Positions 6,887 to 15,243 of a stretch of DNA of 64,000 nt are shown in pieces (position 1 is the first letter of the stretch; each line of letters starts with the position of its first letter). Position numbers and translations under genes: made by a program. The stretch is from assembly GCA_017623455.1 (NCBI GenBank), contig JAGAPA010000068.1, positions 1-64,000 on the forward strand. Reading direction: 5' to 3'. The notes beneath the pieces were generated by a model. That model had not been told where the DNA came from. It saw only the letters and a list, made by a program, of their open reading frames with translations, and ran no database searches. Source of the stretch: Clostridia bacterium (GTDB lineage Bacteria; Bacillota; Clostridia; Christensenellales; Pumilibacteraceae).

Positions 6887-8302
6887 TTATCTGACAATCT
6901 TAAAGTTTATCTCGGTTAGTTTTTTGCAGTTATACTCTATCGTTTTGTAGATGCGATTTACAACTGCTATTGCATCCTTTTTACTTCCGATATTGTGCGA
7001 GCCGTTTACATCTGCATGCGCATAAAAATTACGCGTTGCAAAGTATTCTTCGTACAGCGCCGCCATAACCTCGCTATATACTACTCCGCACCTGTTTTGG
7101 TACGATTCTTTGAGTACGTATGCGCCTTTTTCGGACTTTTCGTATGCTTGACCAATCATTTTTACGGTGATGTTTTTACTCTTTAATAAGTCGAAAATAA
7201 AATTCTCAAGCCCCTTAAACGGTGACAGTAAAAACATGGAATACTCATAATGATCTACTGCTTTTTCGAGCTCTTTAAGCCCGCTTGCGAGATCGTTTTT
7301 CTCCTGAGTGGAAAGATATGCAAGCGCGGATGGCATCTTGTTTTTAAGCACCACAACGTAATCGTCCGTCTTTTCCTCAACGGTTGACGCGTGCTTTTCC
7401 ACTCCGCCAAAAGCAAGTATCATTTCCTTAATTTTAGCGGTTGCCGTTCCGCTTATATCCAACGTGCCTTCGTTTTGGCTGTACAGCATTTCGCATTGAT
7501 TATCGCCCATGATAACCGCATAGCTGTATTCGTTGTTGGATTTGGATGCACGTAAAGTGTTAATCTTAACTTCTTCGTGATTGCGAATTTTGTGCATCGC
7601 CTTAGCAAACGAGAGCGGATAACAGTCTTCAATAACAGAATAAGTGCCGTTTCTGCCTTTAATGGGCGTAACTGTAACCTTAGGTGGAAGCTCTTCCAAA
7701 ATTGCAGGCTTTTCAACCTCGCTCCTTTTATTGGTGCGCTCTTTCTGTTTTTGTTCTTTCTGTTTTTGCTTTTGTTCTCTTAATTCTTCTTTTTTCTTTT
7801 GCTTGACTTGCTCTTTTGATTGGTCTTTTTGTTTTTCTTTCTTTTGCTTTTCTTTCAAAAGCTCTTTTTGCGCCTTTTTGTCCTTCTTGCCCTTTCTAAC
7901 CTCAACCTTATCTTCGGTCGGTTCTTTTTTTGCAAACAGTTCGGAAAAGAAATTCTTCTTAGTTTCCTTCTGCTTTGGCTTTTCGGATTGGGGTTTCTCT
8001 TTATCGCCCTTCTTTTTTTCGTTTTGGGGCTTATCCGCCACCTTTTTTGCGTCAATAAGCGCGGATAATTTTTTAATTGCGTTTTCCTGAGCGGTGATTG
8101 TAAGCATATTGGCTTTTACGTCGTAAACTACAACCACTTTCTTGTTTTCGTACAGAAATCCCGTCTTGTCAAAATGGCTTTTTTCCGAATGAGGAGTGTG
8201 AGTAACTTTTTTGAAACCGAGTTGAGAAGCTTTGTCCGAAAGGGTCAGATACCTTTCGTAAGTAAAATTTTTGTATTCTTTTCTCTCGGGTATTACTCCC
8301 AT
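6887..8302 (-). CDS. RnlA-like HEPN-family RNase toxin homologue, orphan
   Basis: A 471-residue protein that I read as a relative of the RNase LS toxin RnlA/LsoA. Residues about 1-85 look like the TBP-like N-terminal domain (GFKKVTHTPHSEKSHFD, then TGFLYENKKVVVVYDV). Residues about 88-200 are an unusual Lys/Glu/Gln-rich linker. Residues about 215-300 look like the second TBP-like repeat, and about 320-471 like the HEPN catalytic domain. In this last domain RNFYAH gives the RX4H motif (Arg424, His429) and Glu366 in PFKGLENFIF sits 58 residues earlier, matching the Glu...RX4H layout of RnlA. The usual antitoxin gene rnlB is absent on both sides. A ribosome site (AAGGAGG) lies 4 nt before the ATG. 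No clear own promoter is visible; it may depend on readthrough from 8387. Family call is from memory of the family, not a search. Confidence 0.7.
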   Translation of the reverse strand: MGVIPERKEYKNFTYERYLTLSDKASQLGFKKVTHTPHSEKSHFDKTGFLYENKKVVVVYDVKANMLTITAQENAIKKLSALIDAKKVADKPQNEKKKGDKEKPQSEKPKQKETKKNFFSELFAKKEPTEDKVEVRKGKKDKKAQKELLKEKQKKEKQKDQSKEQVKQKKKEELREQKQKQKEQKQKERTNKRSEVEKPAILEELPPKVTVTPIKGRNGTYSVIEDCYPLSFAKAMHKIRNHEEVKINTLRASKSNNEYSYAVIMGDNQCEMLYSQNEGTLDISGTATAKIKEMILAFGGVEKHASTVEEKTDDYVVVLKNKMPSALAYLSTQEKNDLASGLKELEKAVDHYEYSMFLLSPFKGLENFIFDLLKSKNITVKMIGQAYEKSEKGAYVLKESYQNRCGVVYSEVMAALYEEYFATRNFYAHADVNGSHNIGSKKDAIAVVNRIYKTIEYNCKKLTEINFKIVR

Positions 8303-8332
8303 AAAACCTCCTTGAAAAAAGAGTGGATTTAT

Positions 8333-8378
8333 TAAAACCGAGCTATTTCAATTTCGTATTTGAAACAGCCCGGTTAAA
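8333..8378 (-). terminator. Terminator of the surface-protein gene
   Basis: Minus-strand hairpin AACCGGGCTGTTTCAA/TTGAAATAGCTCGGTT with small mismatches, followed by TTAAT. It begins about 10 nt after the stop codon at 8387. Confidence 0.65.
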
Positions 8379-8386
8379 ATCAATAA

Positions 8387-11300
8387 TTATTTGTTGTTTT
8401 TCTTGTTCTTTTTACGGCCGCTTGCTACGTAGTAGATGATAATTCCTGCAATTCCCAAGCAAACAACGATAATGATAACGGTGCTGAGCACGGTATAATC
8501 AATATCCTGAGCTTTAGTAGAAGAAGTAATCTTGATGGTGATCTTCTTGTAAGACTCGTTACCGCTCTGATCGATTACGGTATAAGTTACGGTATAAGTT
8601 CCGGTTTCGGTCAAGGTTACGGTTTCGCCCTTCTCCTTCATACCGTTAGAGCCGGTCTTCTCATACTCTTTTCCTACAAGGTTACCCGCTGCGTCACGAA
8701 TGGACTTCTTTACGGTAAGCTTGGTTTCGTCCTCGGTAGAACCTTCTGCAAGCTTGATCTCTGCGAAGTTGAACTTGTAAGGAGCGGTCTTGGAGATAAT
8801 GGTATCCTGAGTTTCAAATCCTACAACCGTGAAGTCTACGGGAGTTACGTCACCAACCTTAACGGTATAAGACTTAACGGAAGATCCGTTTACAAGATAT
8901 GCAACAGTATATTTTCCGTCGGAAGTGAACTTGAAGTCAGCCAACATCTTATCATAACTGCTGTAGTTTTCAACAACGCCGTTGGGATTGGTAATACGAA
9001 TAGTGTATTCGTAGTTCTTGGTTGCGTCGTAAATAACTGCGGAAGGAATAGCCGCTACGCTTGCGTCTTCGTTCTTAAGGTAAGAAGGCATAGCCTTGTC
9101 AAGAACAACGGTCTTAGCGGTAGAAGCGGAAGCAACTACTTCGCTACGCATTTCAAACTTGTCGGCAATAACGTCGTCGTATCCTGCAACAATATTTCCT
9201 AAAGTATCAAGAGGAACAACGGTATCAATAAGTGTGTAGGTGTTTTCCTGCAAGGGAGTGAACTCGCTACCCATCCAAGAGAATCTTCCGCCACTTACTT
9301 TGTGCGCGGTTGCGATTACTTCTACGATATTCTTGGGGAACTCGTTACCCGTCTGAATGGTCGCATACTTCCAAGAAATGGAAGAGCCAACGGTCGTAGA
9401 GGTTGCAAAAGCGGATTCCTCGGACTCACGGTTATCTTCGCTTGTGCCGGCCTTAAGGTCAAGCTTGTAAACGTTAACCTGACTAGTTCCGTAAATATCA
9501 AACACTCTTACCTCAAGGTAGTAAGTACCGTCCTCGTTGGGAGTGATGTACTCGATATCCTTGATAACCTTTTTGCCGATAATGCTGTTGTAGTAAACGG
9601 TTGCATTGAAGTCAACGTATTCGCCGTCTGCACTTCTAAGTCCCATTTCTACTCCAACGTATTTATTATCTGCACCCTTAAGGTCTACGGTAATCTCGGT
9701 AAGATCTGCATTTGCGACAACGTCGTAATCGTTAATCTGAACGTCGGGAATAACGATAGTGGTGGACTTTTCTGCGTTGTTAGCTTTTCTACCACTGTCA
9801 GCCTCTGCGCTGATATCGTAAACAAGTGTATCGCCCGTGTTTACTGCAAGCTGTTTTCCTTCATACTCAAGGAAGTAAGCGCCTGCTTCGTCCTTAACGA
9901 GCTTAATCTCCTCGCCACCTACAAAGTCGGTGTACTCCATTGCCGTTCCGTTAACCTTAAGCGCATAAGTCTTGTTAAGGTATCCATCGCTGGAGGATGC
10001 AATAACAAAGGTGGGAAGCTTGAACGTATCGCCTTCGGAAAGAACAACGTGCTTTACAACTTCCGTGCTTGCGGTAATACCGATAGTGGAATCGTCGTTG
10101 TAATTTTCTGAAACGTTGATCGTATAGGTCTGAGAAGAGGTCGTAGAATAAGTTACGGTATCGGTAACGGTATACTGAACGGTATAAGAACCTGCATACT
10201 TATAATCGGACTTAAGATCCTTATTCTCGATCTTAGCGATAGCCGCGTCTACGTAACCTGCGATATCAAACTCTACAGCCATTCCCTCTTTGGTAGTGGG
10301 AGCAACAAAGGTACCCATATCGCCGTCATCAATGTCATCAGCGGTAAACGCTTCGTTATTAACGAGCTTTTCGATATTATTAACCTTTGCAACCTGCTTA
10401 CCTGCGGGATCCTTTACGGTAAGAGCAACTGCAAGCTTAGAGTCGCTGTTATCATAATACTCGGGGATGGGAAGGTAGATCTTAAGATCGTCCTTTTCTA
10501 CCTCATCGCCGTTTTCATCTTCGTAGTAAACCTTTTCATAACCCCATTTCTCGGGAATGGAAGAACGATCTACGGTGATGGTGGGACCCTTCTGATCCTT
10601 TACGGTAAGAACGTAAGAAAGAGGATCGGACTCGTTGCCTGCGTCGTCTACTGCAACGTAGGTAATCTTGTAGTCACCCTTCTTGGTGGGGTAGAAAGAC
10701 ATATTGTCGAGATTATCAAATTCAACCTTCACGTCTTCCGTGCCGGTTGCATATCCGGTCTTCTCGTCAACTATTGCCTTGAGAACTTCCTTGTTCTCAG
10801 AATCGGTAACGGTAATCTTAACCTGTACTCTCTCGTCGTACGCATCCGTAGCGGTAGCGGTGGGAAGAGTGTACTTAATGTTAAGGTTTGCGCTCTCGGA
10901 ATAAGATCCTACCGACAACGAAGGCTTAACCTTGTCTTCGAAGTTATCCTGAATAAGGATCTTGTACTGTGCGTCTACGTACACGCCGGTACCAACGTCA
11001 TAAGTGTAGGTAACGAATGCGGTAGCGCTCTTTTCTGCGATATTATCGGCATTGTCTACGCCTGAAACGCTAACTTTAACGTCTGCGTTTTCTACGTAAA
11101 CCTTCTCGCCGTCCTCTTCGTAATAAACCTTAGCAACGGGAAGATCTGCAAGCTTGAAGGTACTTCCTACTTTGAGGAAGGAAGGAATCTTATAATCTTC
11201 GATCTCGAGCTTGTACTCTTTGGAAGAGGTGCAAAGAACGTCGTAAGAATATTTGGTTCCATTCTCGTCGGTTTCGTAAATAATTACGGTGTAATGACCA

Positions 11301-11599
11301 ACCTTGTCTGCAACAACCTTAAGGTTGCTTCCTTCAGCGGTAAGTCCGTTGCCTTCGGAAAGAACTTTACCCTGAGGATCAACTACGTTTACGAGATAAC
11401 CTGCTGTTACGGGAACAAGAATTTCATCACCGAACTCAACGGTGTTAAAATCGATACCCTTAACTTTATCATAAGTCTTCTCTACGTTTTCAGCTTTAGC
11501 ACTTTCGGCAAGTGCAACCACGCCACTGTTTCCCATTACCATAACCGCAGCAAGAGCTCCGGTGCACATGGACAATAAGAATTTCTTTGATTTTTTCAT
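8387..11599 (-). CDS. Large membrane-anchored surface protein with Ig-like repeats
   Basis: A 1070-residue secreted protein. It has an N-terminal signal peptide (basic MKKSKKF, then a hydrophobic stretch ending near ALAES), a long extracellular part built from bacterial Ig/cadherin-like modules, and a C-terminal membrane anchor (STVIIIVVCLGIAGIIIYYV) followed by a basic tail RKKNKKNNK. Recurrent module ends are visible, such as GDYKITYVAVDDAGNESDP near residue 310 and GTYTVTYTVIDQSGNES near residue 1010. There is no LPxTG sortase motif, so it is held by the transmembrane helix. Likely roles are adhesion or envelope scaffolding; the ligand is unknown. I start at the ATG at 11599, with AGGAG 9 nt upstream; the TTG one codon earlier is spaced less well. 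A near-perfect promoter suggests high expression. Confidence 0.8.
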   Translation of the reverse strand: MKKSKKFLLSMCTGALAAVMVMGNSGVVALAESAKAENVEKTYDKVKGIDFNTVEFGDEILVPVTAGYLVNVVDPQGKVLSEGNGLTAEGSNLKVVADKVGHYTVIIYETDENGTKYSYDVLCTSSKEYKLEIEDYKIPSFLKVGSTFKLADLPVAKVYYEEDGEKVYVENADVKVSVSGVDNADNIAEKSATAFVTYTYDVGTGVYVDAQYKILIQDNFEDKVKPSLSVGSYSESANLNIKYTLPTATATDAYDERVQVKITVTDSENKEVLKAIVDEKTGYATGTEDVKVEFDNLDNMSFYPTKKGDYKITYVAVDDAGNESDPLSYVLTVKDQKGPTITVDRSSIPEKWGYEKVYYEDENGDEVEKDDLKIYLPIPEYYDNSDSKLAVALTVKDPAGKQVAKVNNIEKLVNNEAFTADDIDDGDMGTFVAPTTKEGMAVEFDIAGYVDAAIAKIENKDLKSDYKYAGSYTVQYTVTDTVTYSTTSSQTYTINVSENYNDDSTIGITASTEVVKHVVLSEGDTFKLPTFVIASSSDGYLNKTYALKVNGTAMEYTDFVGGEEIKLVKDEAGAYFLEYEGKQLAVNTGDTLVYDISAEADSGRKANNAEKSTTIVIPDVQINDYDVVANADLTEITVDLKGADNKYVGVEMGLRSADGEYVDFNATVYYNSIIGKKVIKDIEYITPNEDGTYYLEVRVFDIYGTSQVNVYKLDLKAGTSEDNRESEESAFATSTTVGSSISWKYATIQTGNEFPKNIVEVIATAHKVSGGRFSWMGSEFTPLQENTYTLIDTVVPLDTLGNIVAGYDDVIADKFEMRSEVVASASTAKTVVLDKAMPSYLKNEDASVAAIPSAVIYDATKNYEYTIRITNPNGVVENYSSYDKMLADFKFTSDGKYTVAYLVNGSSVKSYTVKVGDVTPVDFTVVGFETQDTIISKTAPYKFNFAEIKLAEGSTEDETKLTVKKSIRDAAGNLVGKEYEKTGSNGMKEKGETVTLTETGTYTVTYTVIDQSGNESYKKITIKITSSTKAQDIDYTVLSTVIIIVVCLGIAGIIIYYVASGRKKNKKNNK

Positions 11600-11653
11600 C
11601 AACTTGTCTCCTATTTTATATTATATATAACTTTTCAAAATTATAACAGACTA

Positions 11654-11682
11654 ATTATACAATCAAACGCGCTTTTTGTCAA
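11654..11682 (-). promoter_or_regulatory. Consensus promoter of the surface-protein gene
   Basis: Minus-strand TTGACA, 17-nt spacer, TATAAT: a perfect match to the sigma-70/sigma-A consensus, with the ATG about 55 nt downstream. Confidence 0.9.
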
Positions 11683-11778
11683 TCGGTTTACGCTTCTTAT
11701 ACCGATAATATTTGCAAATAAACTCATTTTTATGTAAATTTTATCCGTTAGTGCCAATTTATCTTAAAAAACCGCAGA

Positions 11779-13035
11779 TTAAAGCACGGCTTTTCTATGC
11801 ATAAGGACTTTGCTTACGTCCTTAACCTGCTCCAACATTTCCGCAAGCTTACTCTCCGCAACGTTCTTCGTAACGACGGTAAGTGTTTCGCTCTTAAGGT
11901 CGTACTTATACTCTTTTACTATGCCGTTGCCGTCAATAAACGAGGTGAGAACCTTGTCAGCATCCGCGCGCTTAACCGAAAGAACTACGAAATACTTGGA
12001 GTATGAATCCTTAACGATTTCAATCCCCTCTGCAAGTTTTCCGTTATTTTCAAACGGAGGATAAAGAGGCGTGGTGCGCTTAATACAGTAGATAATATCG
12101 GATACGATCGCACTGCCCGTAGGTCTTGCGCCCGCTCCTCTGCCGTACAGCATTACGTTATCCACAAAGTCGCCCTTAACTACTACTGCATTGTAAGAAT
12201 CGTTTACTACGCCCAGTGGATGAGTCTGCTTAACAGCGGTGGGATGAACGCGCACTTCCACCTTATTGCCGTACTTAGTACCTATTGCAAGAAGCTTGAT
12301 AACGTAACCCATCTTCTTTGCATACTCGATTTCTTCAAGCGACACCTGAGTAATTCCTTCTCTCGCAACCTCGGTATAAGGAATACACGTTTTGAACGCA
12401 AGCGAAGAAAGAATGGAAAGCTTGTACATAGCGTCAAAGCCCTCTACGTCAGCGGTAGGATTAAACTCCGCATATCCGAGCTTTTGCGCCTGAGCAAGAG
12501 CCACGTCGTAAGAAATACCCTCTTCGGTCATTTTTGTAAGAATATAGTTGGTCGTACCGTTAATAATACCGGTAACGGACACGAGATTATCACCCTGCAA
12601 GGACTCGTTAAGCACTCTGATTACGGGTACTCCGCCCACACAGCTTGCCTCGTGGTAGAAGCCTACGTTGTTCTCTCTTGCCACCTGATCGATCTCAGCC
12701 CATTTTTTAGCAATAAGCTCTTTATTGGCAGACACTACGTTCTTACCGGACTTAAGAGCTTTCGTGATAAACGTAAGAGCAGGCTCCACACCGCCCATAA
12801 CCTCTACGACAACCTCGATAGAGGAATCGTTTAAAATATCGTCGAGATTGGTCGTACCTACGCCCTCTTTGAGATTGTACTCTGCAAATCTCTCCACTCT
12901 CTTATCCAAAACCTTGGCAACGTTAATATCGATACCGTGGTTTGCAAGAATTTCATCGTGGTTTTCGGTAAGAAGTTCATAAGCGCCTGCTCCAACAGTT
13001 CCGAATCCCATAATTGCAACGTTGACTTTTTTCAT
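11779..13035 (-). CDS. hom: Homoserine dehydrogenase
   Basis: Reduces L-aspartate 4-semialdehyde to homoserine with NAD(P)H, the branch point to threonine, methionine and isoleucine. The 418-residue length fits the monofunctional Firmicutes enzyme. The Rossmann motif GFGTVG is at residues 11-16, the catalytic domain holds GVPVIRVLNESLQGD and GIINGTTNYIL, and residues about 340-418 form an ACT-type regulatory domain. The start ATG overlaps the coaX stop (ATGA), so the two genes are translationally coupled, and AAGGAG precedes it. It is the last gene of a three-gene operon with the ECF transporter and coaX; aspartate-family metabolism also supplies beta-alanine for pantothenate, which may explain the grouping (inference). 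Only a weak hairpin (GCCG/CGGT then TTTTTT) follows the stop. Confidence 0.95.
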   Translation of the reverse strand: MKKVNVAIMGFGTVGAGAYELLTENHDEILANHGIDINVAKVLDKRVERFAEYNLKEGVGTTNLDDILNDSSIEVVVEVMGGVEPALTFITKALKSGKNVVSANKELIAKKWAEIDQVARENNVGFYHEASCVGGVPVIRVLNESLQGDNLVSVTGIINGTTNYILTKMTEEGISYDVALAQAQKLGYAEFNPTADVEGFDAMYKLSILSSLAFKTCIPYTEVAREGITQVSLEEIEYAKKMGYVIKLLAIGTKYGNKVEVRVHPTAVKQTHPLGVVNDSYNAVVVKGDFVDNVMLYGRGAGARPTGSAIVSDIIYCIKRTTPLYPPFENNGKLAEGIEIVKDSYSKYFVVLSVKRADADKVLTSFIDGNGIVKEYKYDLKSETLTVVTKNVAESKLAEMLEQVKDVSKVLMHRKAVL

Positions 13036-13817
13036 AGTTTTTCTCCTTGTTTTTTGTCGGAATTAAGTTTGTAAAGAATGTTAAGACCTCTTAAAGTAAG
13101 AGTTTTGTCAACAACGTCTATTACGTCGCTTTCTCCCGCCACTATCTCGGAAAGCCCACCGGTAGCAACTACCGTAACCTTCTCGTTGATTTCCTTTTTC
13201 ATTTTGTTTACAATATAATCCACCATTCCGCAGTAGCCGTACAGAATACCTGCCTGCATATTGGTAATGGTTGATTTGTTTATAACGTTATCCGGCTTTA
13301 CGAACTCCACGTTTGGAAGCTTAGCCGCGCTGTTACCAAGAGCCTCTGCGCTGGACTTTAGTCCAAAGCTTATCGCTCCGCCCAAAAATTCGCCCTGAGA
13401 ATTAATAACGTTGAACGACGTTGCCGTTCCGCAATCTATAACTATGCACGCTCCATATGTCTTGTATGCCGCCACGCTGTTTACTATTCTGTCGGCACCC
13501 ACTTCCTTTGCGTTGTCATATCTGATATTAAGCCCCGTTTTAATCTTGTTTCCAACAATCATAGGCTCGAAGCCGAAATAGTAGGAAATGAAATGTTCGA
13601 ACGTATAGTTAAGCGTGGGGTTTACGCTACTCATAATAACGCCCGTAATATCGTCAAGATTTACACCCTTGTTTTCCAGCAGGTTTTTCATGGACATGAA
13701 GTATTCGTCAGAAGTCTTTCTTGACGAAGACGCAAGACGAATGGAATGGATAAGCTCGTCGCCATCAAACACGCCTATCTTAACGTTAGTATTTCCAATG
13801 TCGATAACGAGTATCAT
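13032..13817 (-). CDS. coaX: Type III pantothenate kinase
   Basis: Phosphorylates pantothenate in the first step of coenzyme A synthesis. The 261-residue length is typical. Motifs of the type III (ASKHA-fold) kinase are clear: DIGNTNVKIG (residues 5-14) for the phosphate loop, VGADRIVNSVAAY, and DCGTATSFNVI, followed by GGAISFGLKSS. Type III enzymes are not feedback inhibited by CoA and need a monovalent cation. The ATG overlaps the stop codon of the ECF transporter gene upstream (ATGA), and its own TGA overlaps the hom start, so all three are tightly coupled. Confidence 0.96.
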   Translation of the reverse strand: MILVIDIGNTNVKIGVFDGDELIHSIRLASSSRKTSDEYFMSMKNLLENKGVNLDDITGVIMSSVNPTLNYTFEHFISYYFGFEPMIVGNKIKTGLNIRYDNAKEVGADRIVNSVAAYKTYGACIVIDCGTATSFNVINSQGEFLGGAISFGLKSSAEALGNSAAKLPNVEFVKPDNVINKSTITNMQAGILYGYCGMVDYIVNKMKKEINEKVTVVATGGLSEIVAGESDVIDVVDKTLTLRGLNILYKLNSDKKQGEKL

Positions 13818-14479
13818 ATATCCTCCTCCGTTTCTTCGTTTATCTCTTTATCTGCCACCTCGATTTTTTCGGGACGGGGAAGAACTTCGGTGTATTCGTC
13901 CTTGATCTTAAGACCGTTTCTTACTCCAAATACGATGCCCGGCACGATAAGCGCAGGTATGATAAGCTCGGGGATTGCGTTGGTTACGAAAATAACGTAC
14001 AGAACGTCCATTCCGTCCAAGACCTTGAACACCCAAATCATAGAAAGCACGGTAACCGTGTTTGTAAACGCAGCTACTGCGCAAGCAAACGGAATTGCAA
14101 GTCCCATTGCAAGCTTAGGTTTTTTGAACCACAGCATAAACAGCTTGAACAAGCCCCTAAATACGAGGAATAAAACTATTCCCACGATTATTCTCGGGAA
14201 GATGGATATAAGCGGATTAGCCATTCCGAAAATGAGCGGTTTTCCGAATATGAACGAGGTTATAAACGACGACATACCGAATATTACTCCCGCTATAAAT
14301 CCGTTTTTAAGCGACGGCTCTATAAACGCCACCGCAAACGCAACCGAAAGCGTAATTACCGCAAAGTTAATGGGCAACGCCGACGACGTGATAAGCTGAT
14401 CGAGTATTCTTGCAACGAATATCAACGCCGCATAGATTGCGTATAAAACCAAATAATAAGTTTGACTTCTCTTTTTCAT
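13814..14479 (-). CDS. ECF transporter S component, probably for pantothenate
   Basis: A 221-residue integral membrane protein with about six hydrophobic segments (for example LVLYAIYAALIFVARIL and IIVGIVLFLVFRGLFKLFML) and an acidic C-terminal tail. The composition and the AALIFVARILDQLI opening, near the AxxxA motif used by S components to dock on EcfT, identify a substrate-binding subunit of an energy-coupling factor transporter. Because it shares a coupled operon with pantothenate kinase, pantothenate is the most likely substrate (inference). The shared EcfA/EcfT module is not in this window. I start at ATG 14479, with AAGGAGG 5 nt upstream; the longer frame to 14599 would run back over the promoter. 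Confidence 0.8.
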   Translation of the reverse strand: MKKRSQTYYLVLYAIYAALIFVARILDQLITSSALPINFAVITLSVAFAVAFIEPSLKNGFIAGVIFGMSSFITSFIFGKPLIFGMANPLISIFPRIIVGIVLFLVFRGLFKLFMLWFKKPKLAMGLAIPFACAVAAFTNTVTVLSMIWVFKVLDGMDVLYVIFVTNAIPELIIPALIVPGIVFGVRNGLKIKDEYTEVLPRPEKIEVADKEINEETEEDI

Positions 14480-14589
14480 AAAAACCTCCTTGTTGCACTT
14501 CGCGTTTGCGATAGCGCACAATCTTTTTTTAGAAAAGATCGTTATGTAATTTTGGTAGTACAAGAGGAAAATCCTTCTCGTCCTTTGAT

Positions 14590-14618
14590 ATTTTAGCACA
14601 AGAGCGGAAAAATATCAA
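14590..14618 (-). promoter_or_regulatory. Promoter of the ECF-coaX-hom operon
   Basis: Minus-strand TTGATA, 17-nt spacer, TAAAAT. The leader of about 105 nt contains small hairpins (AGGATTTTCCT and ATCTTTTCTAAAAAAAGAT), but I see no known riboswitch. Confidence 0.7.
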
Positions 14619-14657
14619 CTATTTAGAGTGTTTTAATAATAAATAGTTTGTATAAAA

Positions 14658-14700
14658 TAAAAAAACGGCGCATGAATTTTAAGTTCACACGCCGTTTTTA
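14658..14700 (-). terminator. Terminator of the cysteine-rich small protein gene
   Basis: Minus-strand stem AAAAACGGCG/CGCCGTTTTT with a 20-nt loop, followed by a T-tract; about 50 nt past the stop codon at 14750. Confidence 0.85.
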
Positions 14701-14749
14701 TGTAAGAATTTGCCTTTAGCAACAACCGCAAGCTATGCTTGAGTTATTA

Positions 14750-14944
14750 TTATTTGCAACAGCAACCGCCGTTATTTCCGCAAAGGCAGGTGAGCAAAAT
14801 GTACCAGATAATTATATCACAGCAATCACAGCCCTTTTTGTCGCAACAACCGCCGCCGTTATTTCCGCAACCGCACAAAAGCAGAAGCAAAATAATAAGG
14901 GTACAGCTGTCGCATCCACCGCCACAACATCCGTTATTCCACAT
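14750..14944 (-). CDS. Small cysteine/glycine-rich hydrophobic protein
   Basis: A 64-residue protein with 18 cysteines. It is built as a duplicated unit: CC-rich start, a very hydrophobic run (TLIILLLLLCGCG, then DIIIWYILLTCLCG), and GNNGG. This layout recalls the short high-cysteine proteins of Clostridia that pipelines label chorion class high-cysteine protein; their function is not established. The hydrophobic runs suggest membrane or spore-surface association (inference). The gene is real rather than noise: AGGAGG lies 8 nt before the ATG, and a strong terminator follows. The leader has a hairpin at 14981-15005. It is divergent from glyS. Metal binding or disulfide cross-linking are both possible. 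Confidence 0.8.
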   Translation of the reverse strand: MWNNGCCGGGCDSCTLIILLLLLCGCGNNGGGCCDKKGCDCCDIIIWYILLTCLCGNNGGCCCK

Positions 14945-14980
14945 ACGGGTTTCCTCCTGTAAAATATTTATAAAGACGTT

Positions 14981-15005
14981 CTGCCTTCGGTACCGATAAA
15001 GGCAG
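14981..15005 (-). other. Leader hairpin of the cysteine-rich protein gene
   Basis: Stem CTGCCTT/AAGGCAG enclosing the palindrome CGGTACCG, about 40-60 nt before the start codon. It is not a T-box of glyS, since it lies upstream of the glyS promoter and on the wrong strand. The remainder of 15006-15171 holds only a 15-bp direct repeat (CTCATTCGTTTTTC, 15038-15066). Confidence 0.4.
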
Positions 15006-15171
15006 TCGGTCTTAAAACAATGCGATGATACCGCTCGCTCATTCGTTTTTCACTCATTCGTTTTTCTTTTGTTATCAAGCGCTTTTTGGATATCCCTACT
15101 TCATAATATTACTTAAAAAGTCAAATTGTTATAGTTTTTTTAAGATAAAAACAATCAATTCCGTCTTTTGC

Positions 15172-15200
15172 TTGACAAAAAGCCGAAAACCCTTTATTAT
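15172..15200 (+). promoter_or_regulatory. Promoter of glyS
   Basis: TTGACA, 17-nt spacer, TATTAT. The leader is only about 35 nt, too short for a T-box riboswitch. Confidence 0.85.
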
Positions 15201-15243
15201 ACTAAGGTAAATAATTTTTGATATAAAATCAGGAGATCTTTTT

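Noticed and set aside
13814..14599. Longer start for the ECF transporter gene
   Set aside because: The 40 extra residues cross the promoter and are not membrane-protein-like; ATG 14479 has a perfect AAGGAGG site.
14981..15005. GGTACCG upstream of glyS, similar to a T-box antiterminator motif
   Set aside because: It lies upstream of the glyS promoter and so is not in the glyS mRNA; it is part of a hairpin on the opposite transcript.
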